Shown piece by piece: positions 57,411 through 64,000 of a stretch of DNA of 64,000 bases. Made by a program: the position numbers and the translations under genes. Location of the stretch: the IMG/VR virus record IMGVR_UViG_3300049460_000128, positions 232,595 through 296,594 of that record; one strand, given 5' to 3'. This stretch comes from a virus. Within the stretch, counting starts at the first letter, position 1; the number at the start of each line of letters is the position of its first letter. The notes below the pieces were generated by a model. The model was not told the origin of the DNA and searched no databases. It worked only from the letters and a program-made list of their open reading frames with translations.

Positions 57411-58211
57411 TTACTTGACGTCGTCGCCGTACAGGTCCAGGACCGCAGCTACGATTGGATGACGCTCGATGTCGCCGTTGGCAAACTTGATGACCGTAAT
57501 GCCATCAATACCATCGGATTCAGCCAAGCGATCAGTGAAGTCTTTCAGGCCGTTCTTCTCAAAACCGCGATCGTGCTGGTTGATGTCGCCAGTAACAATC
57601 ATTTTGCAACCCTGCGAAATACGGGTCAGAACCATCTTCACCTGAGATGGAGTACAGTTTTGCGATTCGTCCAGAATGACAACGCAATCCTTAAGGTTAC
57701 GACCACGCATGTAAGCGAGTGGTGCAATCTCAATTTGCTCGTCAATCAGCATTTGTTCAATTTGTTGCGGACGGTAGTATTCCTTAAACACGTCCATGAT
57801 TGGAATAACCCATGGGGCCAATTTTTCCACCAACGTACCCGGCAAGAATCCGTGTTGCTCGTCAACACTTACTGCTGGACGCGAGATGATGATCTTCTTA
57901 ATCATGCCTGCTTTGAAAGCCTTGATAGCATACTGTGTTGCCAACAAGGTTTTACCTGTACCAGCTGGTCCCATCGCGAATACAATTGACTGGTTGTTGT
58001 CAGTCAAGGCTTTGATGTATTTCTCTTGGGTCAGATTGCGTGGGATCAGGTCAACATTCTTACGCTTCGGATTTGCACGTTCGAACTCGTATTGTTCTTG
58101 TGCCATCCGGTCGTGATTCGACTGTTGCAGGAATTGATTACGATCATTACGATCTACGCGAGAATTGGACTTATCGCCAGTCCGTTTCATTCTTTCTTCT
58201 CTTTTGGCCAA
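57411..58211 (-). CDS. phoH: PhoH-family ATPase
   Basis: 266 residues. Walker A G81-PAGTGKT-88 and Walker B VILDESQN near 170-180, then ITRISQ... and VTGDINQHD, the PhoH/SF1-like sensor motif. The N-terminal 55 residues are basic and Arg/Gln-rich. PhoH is widespread in phages; related proteins are RNA helicase-like ATPases and the phage role is not settled. Confidence 0.9.
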   Translation of the reverse strand: MAKREERMKRTGDKSNSRVDRNDRNQFLQQSNHDRMAQEQYEFERANPKRKNVDLIPRNLTQEKYIKALTDNNQSIVFAMGPAGTGKTLLATQYAIKAFKAGMIKKIIISRPAVSVDEQHGFLPGTLVEKLAPWVIPIMDVFKEYYRPQQIEQMLIDEQIEIAPLAYMRGRNLKDCVVILDESQNCTPSQVKMVLTRISQGCKMIVTGDINQHDRGFEKNGLKDFTDRLAESDGIDGITVIKFANGDIERHPIVAAVLDLYGDDVK

Positions 58212-58277
58212 TTCAGCCTCCTAAAGGACGTTATGTGTCTGTGTGCCTGCTACCAAGGAAAGGTGTAGTCAGGCGGG

Positions 58278-58748
58278 TTAGTTTTTAGTTTTCACTGCCT
58301 GGCCCGCGCCATCTTTTCGCTCCGATTTGGTGAGATTGTCGAGTTCATCATTGATCATGGTATCAAGCCGTACATTAATCAGACGAAGTACCTTGTTGCC
58401 AATTTCCGCTGCTGCTGGAGATTCGGCAATTGCTTGGGTCACGTAGCCAGCTGCCATCATATAGGCTGTACGTTGAGAAGGGATTAGGATCGCACAGGCA
58501 GCCGCGATAACTGCATATGACACAAAGCGTTTGACAAAGCCCATAAACCGAGTGGCGGCGTGAAAAACTAACATTTCACCCGAGCCATCTGATTTGTTAC
58601 TCTTACTCACGGTTGCATTCGGCCCCGCATCAACCCATGCCATGAAATATACCACAGCCAATACCAGGAAGGCCACACCTGTAATGATGGCGGCAACCTT
58701 GATAGAGTCGAGGAATTGAATCAGGTAGATAATAAATGCAAGTGTCAT
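58278..58748 (-). CDS. Membrane protein, unknown
   Basis: 156 residues from MTLAFIIYLIQFLDSIKVAA (AAGGAACACAA upstream). Membrane segments near 1-14, 17-38 (VAAIITGVAFLVLAVVYFMAW) and 75-95 (FVSYAVIAAACAILI); the C-terminal part is a charged helix. Late promoter 20 nt upstream. No family recognised. Confidence 0.6.
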   Translation of the reverse strand: MTLAFIIYLIQFLDSIKVAAIITGVAFLVLAVVYFMAWVDAGPNATVSKSNKSDGSGEMLVFHAATRFMGFVKRFVSYAVIAAACAILIPSQRTAYMMAAGYVTQAIAESPAAAEIGNKVLRLINVRLDTMINDELDNLTKSERKDGAGQAVKTKN

Positions 58749-58767
58749 TTGTGTTCCTTTATAAGAG

Positions 58768-58775
58768 TATTTATT
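58768..58775 (-). promoter_or_regulatory. T4-type late promoter AATAAATA
   Basis: 20 nt before the start at 58748; one mismatch to TATAAATA. Confidence 0.55.
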
Positions 58776-58809
58776 AATCGGCAAGGTTCATCATTCCTTG
58801 CCGATTCTG

Positions 58810-59178
58810 TTAACCGCCGACGTTAATGTCTTTGATATCAGTTTGTGCTTTTTCGTAAGCCTTACGTTCCATCCAGATCGATACCGCTTCGCTGATCTGT
58901 TTCTTGTACTTGCCCATGAAGTGAGTCAGCACCTCTTCGTCAGTGGTATTGGCCTTCAAGCCATTACGAACGACCTTTGCTTCCATCACATCAATGATCA
59001 CAGTCGCATAGGTGGTATGCTTGTCCGTAACACGATCAACCACAGTCATCTCTTCCAGAGTCTGCCAACCAGCACGGTCAGCCCAACCCTTCTGTTCAGT
59101 ACGTGCGCCTGGTGCTGGGCGATAACGATTGGTAATCACCACAAATGGGCGCTTGGACAGATAATTTTTGTTGTACAT
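58810..59178 (-). CDS. Unknown protein, 122 aa
   Basis: MYNKNYLSKRPFVVITNRYR...; CAAGGAAACAT before this Met decides the start. Beta-rich N-terminal half (FVVITNRYRPAPGA, TTYATVIIDVMEAK) and a helical end (MGKYKKQISEAVSIWMERKAYEKA). Follows the clamp-loader gene. No family recognised. Confidence 0.58.
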   Translation of the reverse strand: MYNKNYLSKRPFVVITNRYRPAPGARTEQKGWADRAGWQTLEEMTVVDRVTDKHTTYATVIIDVMEAKVVRNGLKANTTDEEVLTHFMGKYKKQISEAVSIWMERKAYEKAQTDIKDINVGG

Positions 59179-59219
59179 ATGTTTCCTTGTTTTTGGGTGG
59201 CACGACGGCCACCGGTCGT

Positions 59220-60137
59220 TTAAATCATGCAGAGCTTGCACAGGGTTGCAGCCAAATTGATCTCGATGTCAGCAACCAGAGTATGGTTAACCAATCCATC
59301 ACGAATAATCAACAGGGCTTCATTTTGTTTCGATTCTTCCGCTCCCCAAACTTCCAGATTTTTGTACAGGAAACGGTAAATCTCCGTGTACTCGTCTGGA
59401 GCTGCTTGGGCAACCACCAACTTACGACCCTCAGTGAAGCGGCCAGCCTGGAACAGGGCGACCATTTCCAGCAAGTAGTCTTTACCACCAGAATCTTTGG
59501 TTTGCGGAATTGTCAGCTTGCCATCAACTACACTTTGTTGAATGAGGTTGATACTCTTACGCAAATCCGGATAAGCCATCGACACAAACACATCCAGATG
59601 CTCAACCTCAAAGGTCACATTCTCGTTGTAGAGAATCTCAGCAAGACGGACAGTGAAGTCAGTCACATCGAGTGCATCAAAATGGAAACTTTGGCAACGG
59701 CTATGAATTGGAGGAATGATTTTGTTGGCCGCGTTGACGGTGAAAATGAAGCGAACACTTTCGTGATATTGCTCCATCATACCAAGCAAAATACGCTGAG
59801 CCAGCGGCGTCATAACCTGAGCTTCGTCAAGCAATACATACTTCATATCGCCCAATGCCCAAGTGGTGCAGAAGTTCAAAATCTTGTTGGCAACCACGTC
59901 AGGGTCACGTTCGCGCGAGGCATTGATCTCCAGAATGTCACCAGTGTGAACCTTCATGAGCTTCAATACCATCTTGGCTAAACTGGTTTTACCAGTACCC
60001 TGAATACCACCAAGGATCAAATGCGGCACAGAGCCGTCTTCAATCCATTTTTCGACCTTTGCACGCTGGTTAGGGTCACGCCATACGTATTCATTCAGGG
60101 CTTGTGGGCGGTATGCTTCGGTCCAAAGTTTAGTCAT
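59220..60137 (-). CDS. Clamp loader ATPase subunit, gp44-like
   Basis: 305 residues (T4 gp44 319). Walker A GGIQGTGKT at 43-51, Walker B VLLDEAQ near 101-107, sensor 1 FIFTVNAANK and the clamp-loader SRC motif (HSRCQSF). The C-terminal 90 residues form the collar domain. It loads the sliding clamp on primer junctions; in T4 the clamp is also needed for late transcription, which fits the late promoters here. The partner gp62 and clamp gp45 are not in view. Weak ribosome site, 11 nt after the co-chaperonin stop. Confidence 0.88.
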   Translation of the reverse strand: MTKLWTEAYRPQALNEYVWRDPNQRAKVEKWIEDGSVPHLILGGIQGTGKTSLAKMVLKLMKVHTGDILEINASRERDPDVVANKILNFCTTWALGDMKYVLLDEAQVMTPLAQRILLGMMEQYHESVRFIFTVNAANKIIPPIHSRCQSFHFDALDVTDFTVRLAEILYNENVTFEVEHLDVFVSMAYPDLRKSINLIQQSVVDGKLTIPQTKDSGGKDYLLEMVALFQAGRFTEGRKLVVAQAAPDEYTEIYRFLYKNLEVWGAEESKQNEALLIIRDGLVNHTLVADIEINLAATLCKLCMI

Positions 60138-60148
60138 GTTTGTAGTTC

Positions 60149-60493
60149 TTATTGGTTAATTGGCTTGAGTTCTGATGGGAAAATTGGCGATGCAACATCG
60201 ACCGAGTCTGGATAGTCAACACGCCAGATCTTGATCAGGCCTTCGGTAGGGTGTTCAAGTTCCATACCGAAAGTCCAGCGACCATGCTTGACGAGAATCC
60301 ACTCACCAGGCTTGATATCAGTCACGTCCGGACCAACGGCATAAACCTCAGCCCAACGCGAACGAATGCCAGTATCTTTCATGTTGTCGTCGAGAATAAA
60401 AATACCACCCGCTGACTTACGGGCACCGTTTTCCAAATCTCGTACAAAAACGGTGTTGCGCAATGGCTGCAATGTGCCTTTGATTGTTGTCAT
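60149..60493 (-). CDS. GroES/gp31-like co-chaperonin
   Basis: 114 residues (T4 gp31 111, GroES 97). LQPLRNTVFVRDLENGARKSAGGIFILDDNMKDTG-(6)-AEVYAVGPDV-(3)-KPGEWILVKHGRW follows the Cpn10 fold: N-terminal strand, the mobile loop around AGGIFI that docks on GroEL, and the barrel. T4 gp31 replaces GroES to let GroEL fold the large capsid protein. TAGGAGATATAC ribosome site. Probably co-transcribed with the clamp loader. Confidence 0.87.
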   Translation of the reverse strand: MTTIKGTLQPLRNTVFVRDLENGARKSAGGIFILDDNMKDTGIRSRWAEVYAVGPDVTDIKPGEWILVKHGRWTFGMELEHPTEGLIKIWRVDYPDSVDVASPIFPSELKPINQ

Positions 60494-60580
60494 GTATATC
60501 TCCTATCTACAGTCATTGTATTTGCCAGTACGGAAGCCGTCAAAATGTAAATCAAATTATTGGGCAAATAGTTCCAATGA

Positions 60581-60606
60581 AAATGGCAAGCCGAAGCTTG
60601 CCATTC
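60581..60606 (-). terminator. Terminator-like hairpin
   Basis: AATGGCAAGC/GCTTGCCATT with a 4 nt CGAA loop; the minus strand continues TTCATT. After the gene at 60676-61014. Confidence 0.65.
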
Positions 60607-60675
60607 CATTAGTTCGATTCCTCTTACCTAGACTCTCTAGACCAGTGGTGGGTTGATCCTCTCATCGACTGTGGA

Positions 60676-61014
60676 TCATTCGTCATCAGTAACGATACGG
60701 CGCGACTTTGGAGCAACTGCCGCAGCAGCCGCCGCTTTGGCCGCGATGTCTTTTTTAGCTTCCGTTACTGCGTCAGCTGGTGACAGGAACACATCCGGTT
60801 GCAGATCTTTAAGACTTACAGTCTTGACCGCATTCGGATTCTGTTTGTGATACTCTTGGGCTACCTGTTCCTTGCGACGAATAATTGCGCCACCTGGGCC
60901 GATGATGTCTCCGCGGGCGTTCATGCTTGCATTGCCAAGAGCAATCGCATTCTCATTTTGTGCCTGGATTGCGCCGACATCAAGCGTCTTTCCTTTCATA
61001 GTTGTGATTTTCAT
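60676..61014 (-). CDS. T4-superfamily conserved small protein
   Basis: 112 residues from MKITTMKGKTLDVGAIQAQN (AAAGGAGCGATT upstream). The block ALGNASMNARGDIIGPGGAI followed by RRKEQVAQEYHKQNPNAVKTVSLKDLQPDVFLSP is recognisable from other T4-superfamily genomes (from memory), where it has no assigned role. Ala-rich helical C-terminus. Confidence 0.62.
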   Translation of the reverse strand: MKITTMKGKTLDVGAIQAQNENAIALGNASMNARGDIIGPGGAIIRRKEQVAQEYHKQNPNAVKTVSLKDLQPDVFLSPADAVTEAKKDIAAKAAAAAAVAPKSRRIVTDDE

Positions 61015-61045
61015 AATCGCTCCTTTCAATACTAACTATTTAGTA

Positions 61046-61576
61046 TTAAGATTCTTTGATGAATTCCGAGATCGGAAGATCGTACTTCAAACTGTCAATA
61101 CGATGAACACCAATCAAAAACAGGCAATATGATGCCACACTACTGCCCCGGCCGACGCCCCACATCACATTGTTGGCCTTGAGGGTCTCAACCATGTATA
61201 GGAGAAGTCGTAGAACGTCATACATGTGATATTTGGCAAACAATTGAAGTTCGGTGTCAACTCTATCAATTTGATCTTTGGTGACACATTTGGCCCGCAA
61301 CCATTGCTCAATATCAATTGACTTATACTCATCAGGCATAAGCCAGTCAGCTTGACGTTCCGCGTGATACTGTTCTGGTGCTATATCCAAAGGAGTATGT
61401 AGCACCAGTTTTTTATTCGCTTTATCAAAGACTTCGCACCAAGTATTGAACTCTTGTGTTGCCACATTATCGTCAACCAATACTTCCTGGTGGTCATGAC
61501 CTTTGTAAAACAGTTCGAGCAATCCTGACTCCATCAAGACTACTCGGCCCCACTCATCAACTCTTTGGTGTGTCAT
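61046..61576 (-). CDS. Truncated PolC/DnaE-like palm fragment
   Basis: 176 residues. MWGVGRGSSVASYCLFLIGVHRIDSLKYDLPISEF near the C-terminus matches the bacterial DNA polymerase III alpha palm (GPGRGSGAGSLVAYALxITDxDPLKYxLLFERF). The protein stops before the region holding the two catalytic Asp residues (PDFDxDF) and has no PHP, fingers or tau-binding parts, so it cannot be a polymerase. Similar short proteins exist in some T4-superfamily phages (from memory). Overlaps the upstream gene by 20 nt. It may bind nucleotides or interfere with the host replisome (inference). Confidence 0.72.
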   Translation of the reverse strand: MTHQRVDEWGRVVLMESGLLELFYKGHDHQEVLVDDNVATQEFNTWCEVFDKANKKLVLHTPLDIAPEQYHAERQADWLMPDEYKSIDIEQWLRAKCVTKDQIDRVDTELQLFAKYHMYDVLRLLLYMVETLKANNVMWGVGRGSSVASYCLFLIGVHRIDSLKYDLPISEFIKES

Positions 61577-62270
61577 CTTTACCGCCAGTGATCACTTCCG
61601 GCTTGAATGCAGGCCGCAAAACGATCGGTGTGGCAACTTCGCTTGCCTTATAGCGTTCTTCAATGAAGTTCAAATCTACGCCAATAACTGGCGGTTTGGT
61701 GAGGTCCGCATCTTCTGGAGGGATCACATCCAGAGTCGAACCGTCATTGCGCGCCCACCACGGCTGTGCATGATACCCACGATCACCAATCCATTCTTCC
61801 ATTGGCGGCAACAACATTTCGCCATAGCCCGTAAAGGTGATTTGGAGATTTTCTCGAGTGTCACTCGTTAGTTCCAGAGTACCAAAGTTAACGATGCCAT
61901 TGCCCAGTGCATTCAATTTGCAATGCAGCACGGCGGTCAAGAGGTCGTCGTCCGGTTCGTCGGGTAGAACGATAGGCACATTACCCATACGGGTGTTGCC
62001 TTCATCATCAAACATGATGTCGAGGGCAAATTCATTCTCGCGACAGAACATAACTGAGTTCGACACGATGTAATCGAACCAGAAGTGGATCTTTTCCAAC
62101 GACATCGAAATGTCGCGTTGAGATGCTTCTGGGTCAATATAAACCTCGGCGCGCAAGGTGTTTACGAATGACGTAATTACATTATTGACAATGCGAATGG
62201 TTTTAAACTTGAAACTAATAGAGGTGAAACTTTCCGGGAATTCGGCGTCGTCATCGTCATCAAAATTCAT
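61557..62270 (-). CDS. Conserved-type phage protein, unknown
   Basis: 237 residues from MNFDDDDDAEFPESFTSISF (CAGGAAGAG upstream). Acidic start, beta-rich middle (FKTIRIVNNVITSFVNTL, LDIMFDDEGNTRMGNVPIV), Pro-rich end. The central GIVNFGTLELTSDTRENLQITF may be a jelly-roll-like domain. The untranslated leader contains a 14 bp hairpin next to a perfect late promoter. No family recognised. Confidence 0.58.
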   Translation of the reverse strand: MNFDDDDDAEFPESFTSISFKFKTIRIVNNVITSFVNTLRAEVYIDPEASQRDISMSLEKIHFWFDYIVSNSVMFCRENEFALDIMFDDEGNTRMGNVPIVLPDEPDDDLLTAVLHCKLNALGNGIVNFGTLELTSDTRENLQITFTGYGEMLLPPMEEWIGDRGYHAQPWWARNDGSTLDVIPPEDADLTKPPVIGVDLNFIEERYKASEVATPIVLRPAFKPEVITGGKDDTPKS

Positions 62271-62300
62271 GTATTCTCTTCCTGAGGTTATGATATTACC

Positions 62301-62333
62301 AATTTCAGTAATGTTCTTCACATTACTGAAATT
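62301..62333 (-). other. 14 bp hairpin at late promoter / 5' leader
   Basis: AATTTCAGTAATGT (62301-62314) and its perfect inverse (62320-62333) with a TCTTC loop, abutting the TATAAATA box. It would sit at the very 5' end of the late mRNA or at the start site. Confidence 0.6.
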
Positions 62334-62340
62334 ATTTATA
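62333..62340 (-). promoter_or_regulatory. T4-type late promoter TATAAATA
   Basis: Perfect match, 63 nt before the start at 62270. Confidence 0.72.
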
Positions 62341-62348
62341 AAATCAAT

Positions 62349-62690
62349 TTACTGATCGTTGGATGTTGGTTTGCTTGTACGCTTGGGGATAAAAACAGGA
62401 TGGCTGGACTGTTTCTTATCTTCCTTCGCGGCCACATGCTTAACCGGGCGCACGGCTGTTTCAGGGTCAGTCTCCCGGACCAGACCACTTACTTGACTTG
62501 CACCTTGTTTCTTGTAGACTCGATTCATTTGCTCAAATTGCAGAGTTTCCAACAACGCCTGCAATTGATCCACCATACCAGAGTTGCCAGCATTGTAGTG
62601 AGCAAATACCAACTTACGATGAATCTCCGCAATCTTCTGGAAGATTTCGCTGTCAGTCAAGCCGTCAACATTGAGGCCTGGGAATTCCAT
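62349..62690 (-). CDS. T4-superfamily conserved small protein
   Basis: 113 residues. MEFPGLNVDGLTDSEIFQKIAEIHRKLVFAHYNAGNSGMVDQL resembles a small helical protein present in many T4-superfamily phages (from memory). C-terminal 45 residues are basic and disordered. Start lies directly after the dUTPase stop. Confidence 0.58.
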   Translation of the reverse strand: MEFPGLNVDGLTDSEIFQKIAEIHRKLVFAHYNAGNSGMVDQLQALLETLQFEQMNRVYKKQGASQVSGLVRETDPETAVRPVKHVAAKEDKKQSSHPVFIPKRTSKPTSNDQ

Positions 62691-63143
62691 TTAGGCAGTA
62701 CCGGTCGAGTTGAAGCCACCATCAGCACGTACGGTTTCAGTCTCGAAACTGTCGACCACATCAAAGGTGACTTGCACCACAGGGACAATCACCATTTGTG
62801 CAATGCGTTCAAGAGCCTTGATGGTGAATGGAACTGTGCTGCGGTTCCAGCAACTAATGAAGACTTGGCCTTGATAGTCAGAATCGATCAGACCAACAGT
62901 GTTGCCCATGATGATGCCATTTTTGTGGCCCATACCGCTACGAGGCAGGATCATACCTGCGAGGCCTGGGTCTTTAATGTAGATAGAGATGCCTGAAGGA
63001 ATCAGGATGACTTGATTTGGTTCAATTGTGAGATCTGCATCCACGCAAGCACGCAGATCGAAAGCAGCTGAACCAGGAGTACCATACGCTGGTGGTAAGT
63101 CTTTGAGGCGTTCATCAAGAACGCGGAGTTTGATTTGTGACAT
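62691..63143 (-). CDS. dut: Deoxyuridine triphosphatase (dUTPase)
   Basis: 150 residues. All trimeric dUTPase motifs present: GSAAFDLRA (1), LPRSGMG (2), GNTVGLIDSDYQGQV with the catalytic Asp (3), ERIAQMVIVPV (4) and RADGGFNSTG (5). It hydrolyses dUTP to dUMP and PPi, keeps uracil out of phage DNA and feeds dTMP synthesis. CGGAGGACTT ribosome site. Confidence 0.95.
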   Translation of the reverse strand: MSQIKLRVLDERLKDLPPAYGTPGSAAFDLRACVDADLTIEPNQVILIPSGISIYIKDPGLAGMILPRSGMGHKNGIIMGNTVGLIDSDYQGQVFISCWNRSTVPFTIKALERIAQMVIVPVVQVTFDVVDSFETETVRADGGFNSTGTA

Positions 63144-63224
63144 AAGTCCTCCGTGCCAATACGGCTATTATTGTTATGCCAGTATTGTAGAGGATCAGCC
63201 CGCAAAGCCATAATTAAAACGCTT

Positions 63225-63476
63225 TTACTTCCTGGGGCGGGGAGCCACTATAGAGAGCGCAGGGTTTGAGACCTTATGAGCTTGCCCGCAACTCGTGCAG
63301 TAGAACTCCATGCTCTTGAAAATCATATTGTGGGGATCAAGGTGCGATATGTTACCGCAAGGGCAAGTGATGCTAAACGGCCCTATATACATTTTGGGCT
63401 GCGAACCATCTACATTGTGCTCAACTAGCGGTTTGCTGGTTGGGGGAAATTTGATAACTTTCACGATGTTCTCCAC
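63225..63476 (-). CDS. Small zinc-ribbon protein
   Basis: 83 residues, GTG start (ENIVKVIKFPP). TCPCGN-(19)-YCTSCG gives a CxC...CxxC zinc-ribbon pair in residues 38-64. A late-type box ends 9 nt upstream and there is no ribosome site, so translation may be nearly leaderless; the start is uncertain. Zinc ribbons of this size often bind nucleic acid or RNA polymerase; no specific role can be given. Confidence 0.55.
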   Translation of the reverse strand: MENIVKVIKFPPTSKPLVEHNVDGSQPKMYIGPFSITCPCGNISHLDPHNMIFKSMEFYCTSCGQAHKVSNPALSIVAPRPRK

Positions 63477-63485
63477 GTTATCAAA

Positions 63486-63493
63486 TATTTATT
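63486..63493 (-). promoter_or_regulatory. T4-type late promoter AATAAATA
   Basis: 10 nt before the GTG at 63476; one mismatch to TATAAATA. Confidence 0.5.
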
Positions 63494-63858
63494 AGGTACT
63501 TTCGCGTAACAATATGCTAAGTTTAATGTTATGACAGGTAACATAAGGCAAAATGCAACCTGTAAACAACAAAAAACATTCGTTCTGTTGTGGCACCACA
63601 ACGAAATGAACAAATTTTCTAAAACTATTGACGGCGTCGAGCATTGTGTGTGCCATACATCATTTGTAACATGGCAAAATACCAAAATTTATGGTATTTC
63701 CTTAGTTCACCATAGAGCGCCATACGAACTTAATGTGAATTCTAGAATAATTCTCACGTTCAAAATGTTACAGAATTGTTACTATTAATGCATCAAGCAT
63801 TTTCGCTAAGTCCTTGAAAACATTGAAGTTTTATTGTACACGATCCATAACAAATCGC

Positions 63859-63887
63859 TTGACTATCAAATACCACAAACGTACTAT
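63859..63887 (+). promoter_or_regulatory. Sigma70-type promoter
   Basis: TTGACT (63859-63864), 17 nt, TACTAT (63882-63887), upstream of the gene starting at 63993 with a leader of about 100 nt. Confidence 0.6.
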
Positions 63888-63992
63888 TGCGATACGGTGA
63901 TGCAACAAATGAAAAGTTTTGTTGGTATCAAGTAGTAGCAGGAGCCAAGTAATACCATGTTTTGATAAACTAACCCATGTAAAGGAAATATC

Positions 63993-64000
63993 ATGCAAGT
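63993..64000 (+). CDS. Start of a plus-strand gene cut by the window edge
   Basis: ATG at 63993 preceded by AAAGGAAATATC, the same ribosome site and spacing as the WGR-like genes at 31638 and 39381. Only two codons (Met-Gln) are visible; product unknown. Confidence 0.5.

Larger units (their letters stand above)
63477..63992. other. AT-rich divergent intergenic region
   Basis: 516 nt between divergent genes. The left end holds the late-type box at 63486-63493 and the right end the early promoter at 63859-63887. In between I see only short open frames with poor codon use and no ribosome sites, and small imperfect inverted repeats (TGTTA/TAACA near 63530). It could hold a small RNA or origin, but nothing in the sequence shows it. 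Confidence 0.45.

Noticed and set aside
58278-58748. Holin or antiholin
   Set aside because: Membrane segments and a late promoter fit loosely, but size, charged helical tail and neighbours do not support it.
63531-63788. 85-codon plus-strand open frame in the right-hand intergenic region
   Set aside because: No ribosome site or promoter at a fitting distance, AT-driven composition and no recognisable domain.

Overview
The window is a 64 kb piece of a large tailed-phage genome from the T4 superfamily (a probable jumbo myovirus) that infects a proteobacterium. The evidence is a set of T4-type genes: an rIIA/rIIB pair, a gp44-like clamp loader ATPase, a gp31/GroES-like co-chaperonin, phoH, dUTPase, a spanin-like pair, long modular tail fibre genes and TATAAATA-type late promoters. 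I see no integrase, transposase, CRISPR array or lysogeny module. The host cannot be named from the sequence. The early promoters match the ordinary bacterial sigma70 consensus.

Layout. 1-8.4 kb (minus strand): five tail fibre or fibre-like structural genes, the first running off the left edge, plus one small virion-type protein. 8.4-9.5 kb (plus): a nucleotidyltransferase-fold protein and a partner. 9.5-19.4 kb (minus): small unknowns, a ClpA-type unfoldase, a secreted protein, a class B DnaJ, an o-spanin/i-spanin-like pair and a giant 1296-residue fibre protein. 19.5-54.3 kb (plus): a dense accessory region of about 70 mostly small genes, many coupled by ATGA or TAATG overlaps and served by about 26 recognisable sigma70-type promoters. 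It carries a VWA protein, two CAU-anticodon tRNAs, an AAA+ ATPase, a metallophosphoesterase, three WGR-like proteins, a PspA (ESCRT-III-like) membrane cassette, SmpB, an orphan HicA-like protein, GalU, rIIA/rIIB and an acetolactate-synthase-like ThDP enzyme. 54.3-63.5 kb (minus): a PAS-only protein, T4-superfamily unknowns, PhoH, gp44, the co-chaperonin, a truncated PolC-like fragment and dUTPase. The right end is an AT-rich divergent intergenic region leading into another plus-strand gene.

The most unusual content is a family of about twenty small proteins (70-121 aa), mostly in 20.7-38.4 kb, that share almost nothing except a C-terminal signature of the form hydrophobic strand, [DNSE]-E-x-D-A-x-[LMV]-[FW]-x-L-x-[WYF]. 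Nine of them lie in 25.85-28.28 kb in one run, most overlapping the next by 4-10 nt. Regulation is also distinctive. Plus-strand genes use TTGA(C/T)(T/A)-N16/17-TATaaT promoters whose spacers or flanks carry TTCAT/ATGAA half-sites, often as perfect inverted repeats. At least seven genes have a -10 box ending only 5-7 nt before the ATG, implying leaderless mRNAs. Minus-strand genes carry T4-type late promoters (NATAAATA). Together this reads as an early, host-takeover plus strand and a late, virion/lysis minus strand, with replication and nucleotide genes also on the minus strand.
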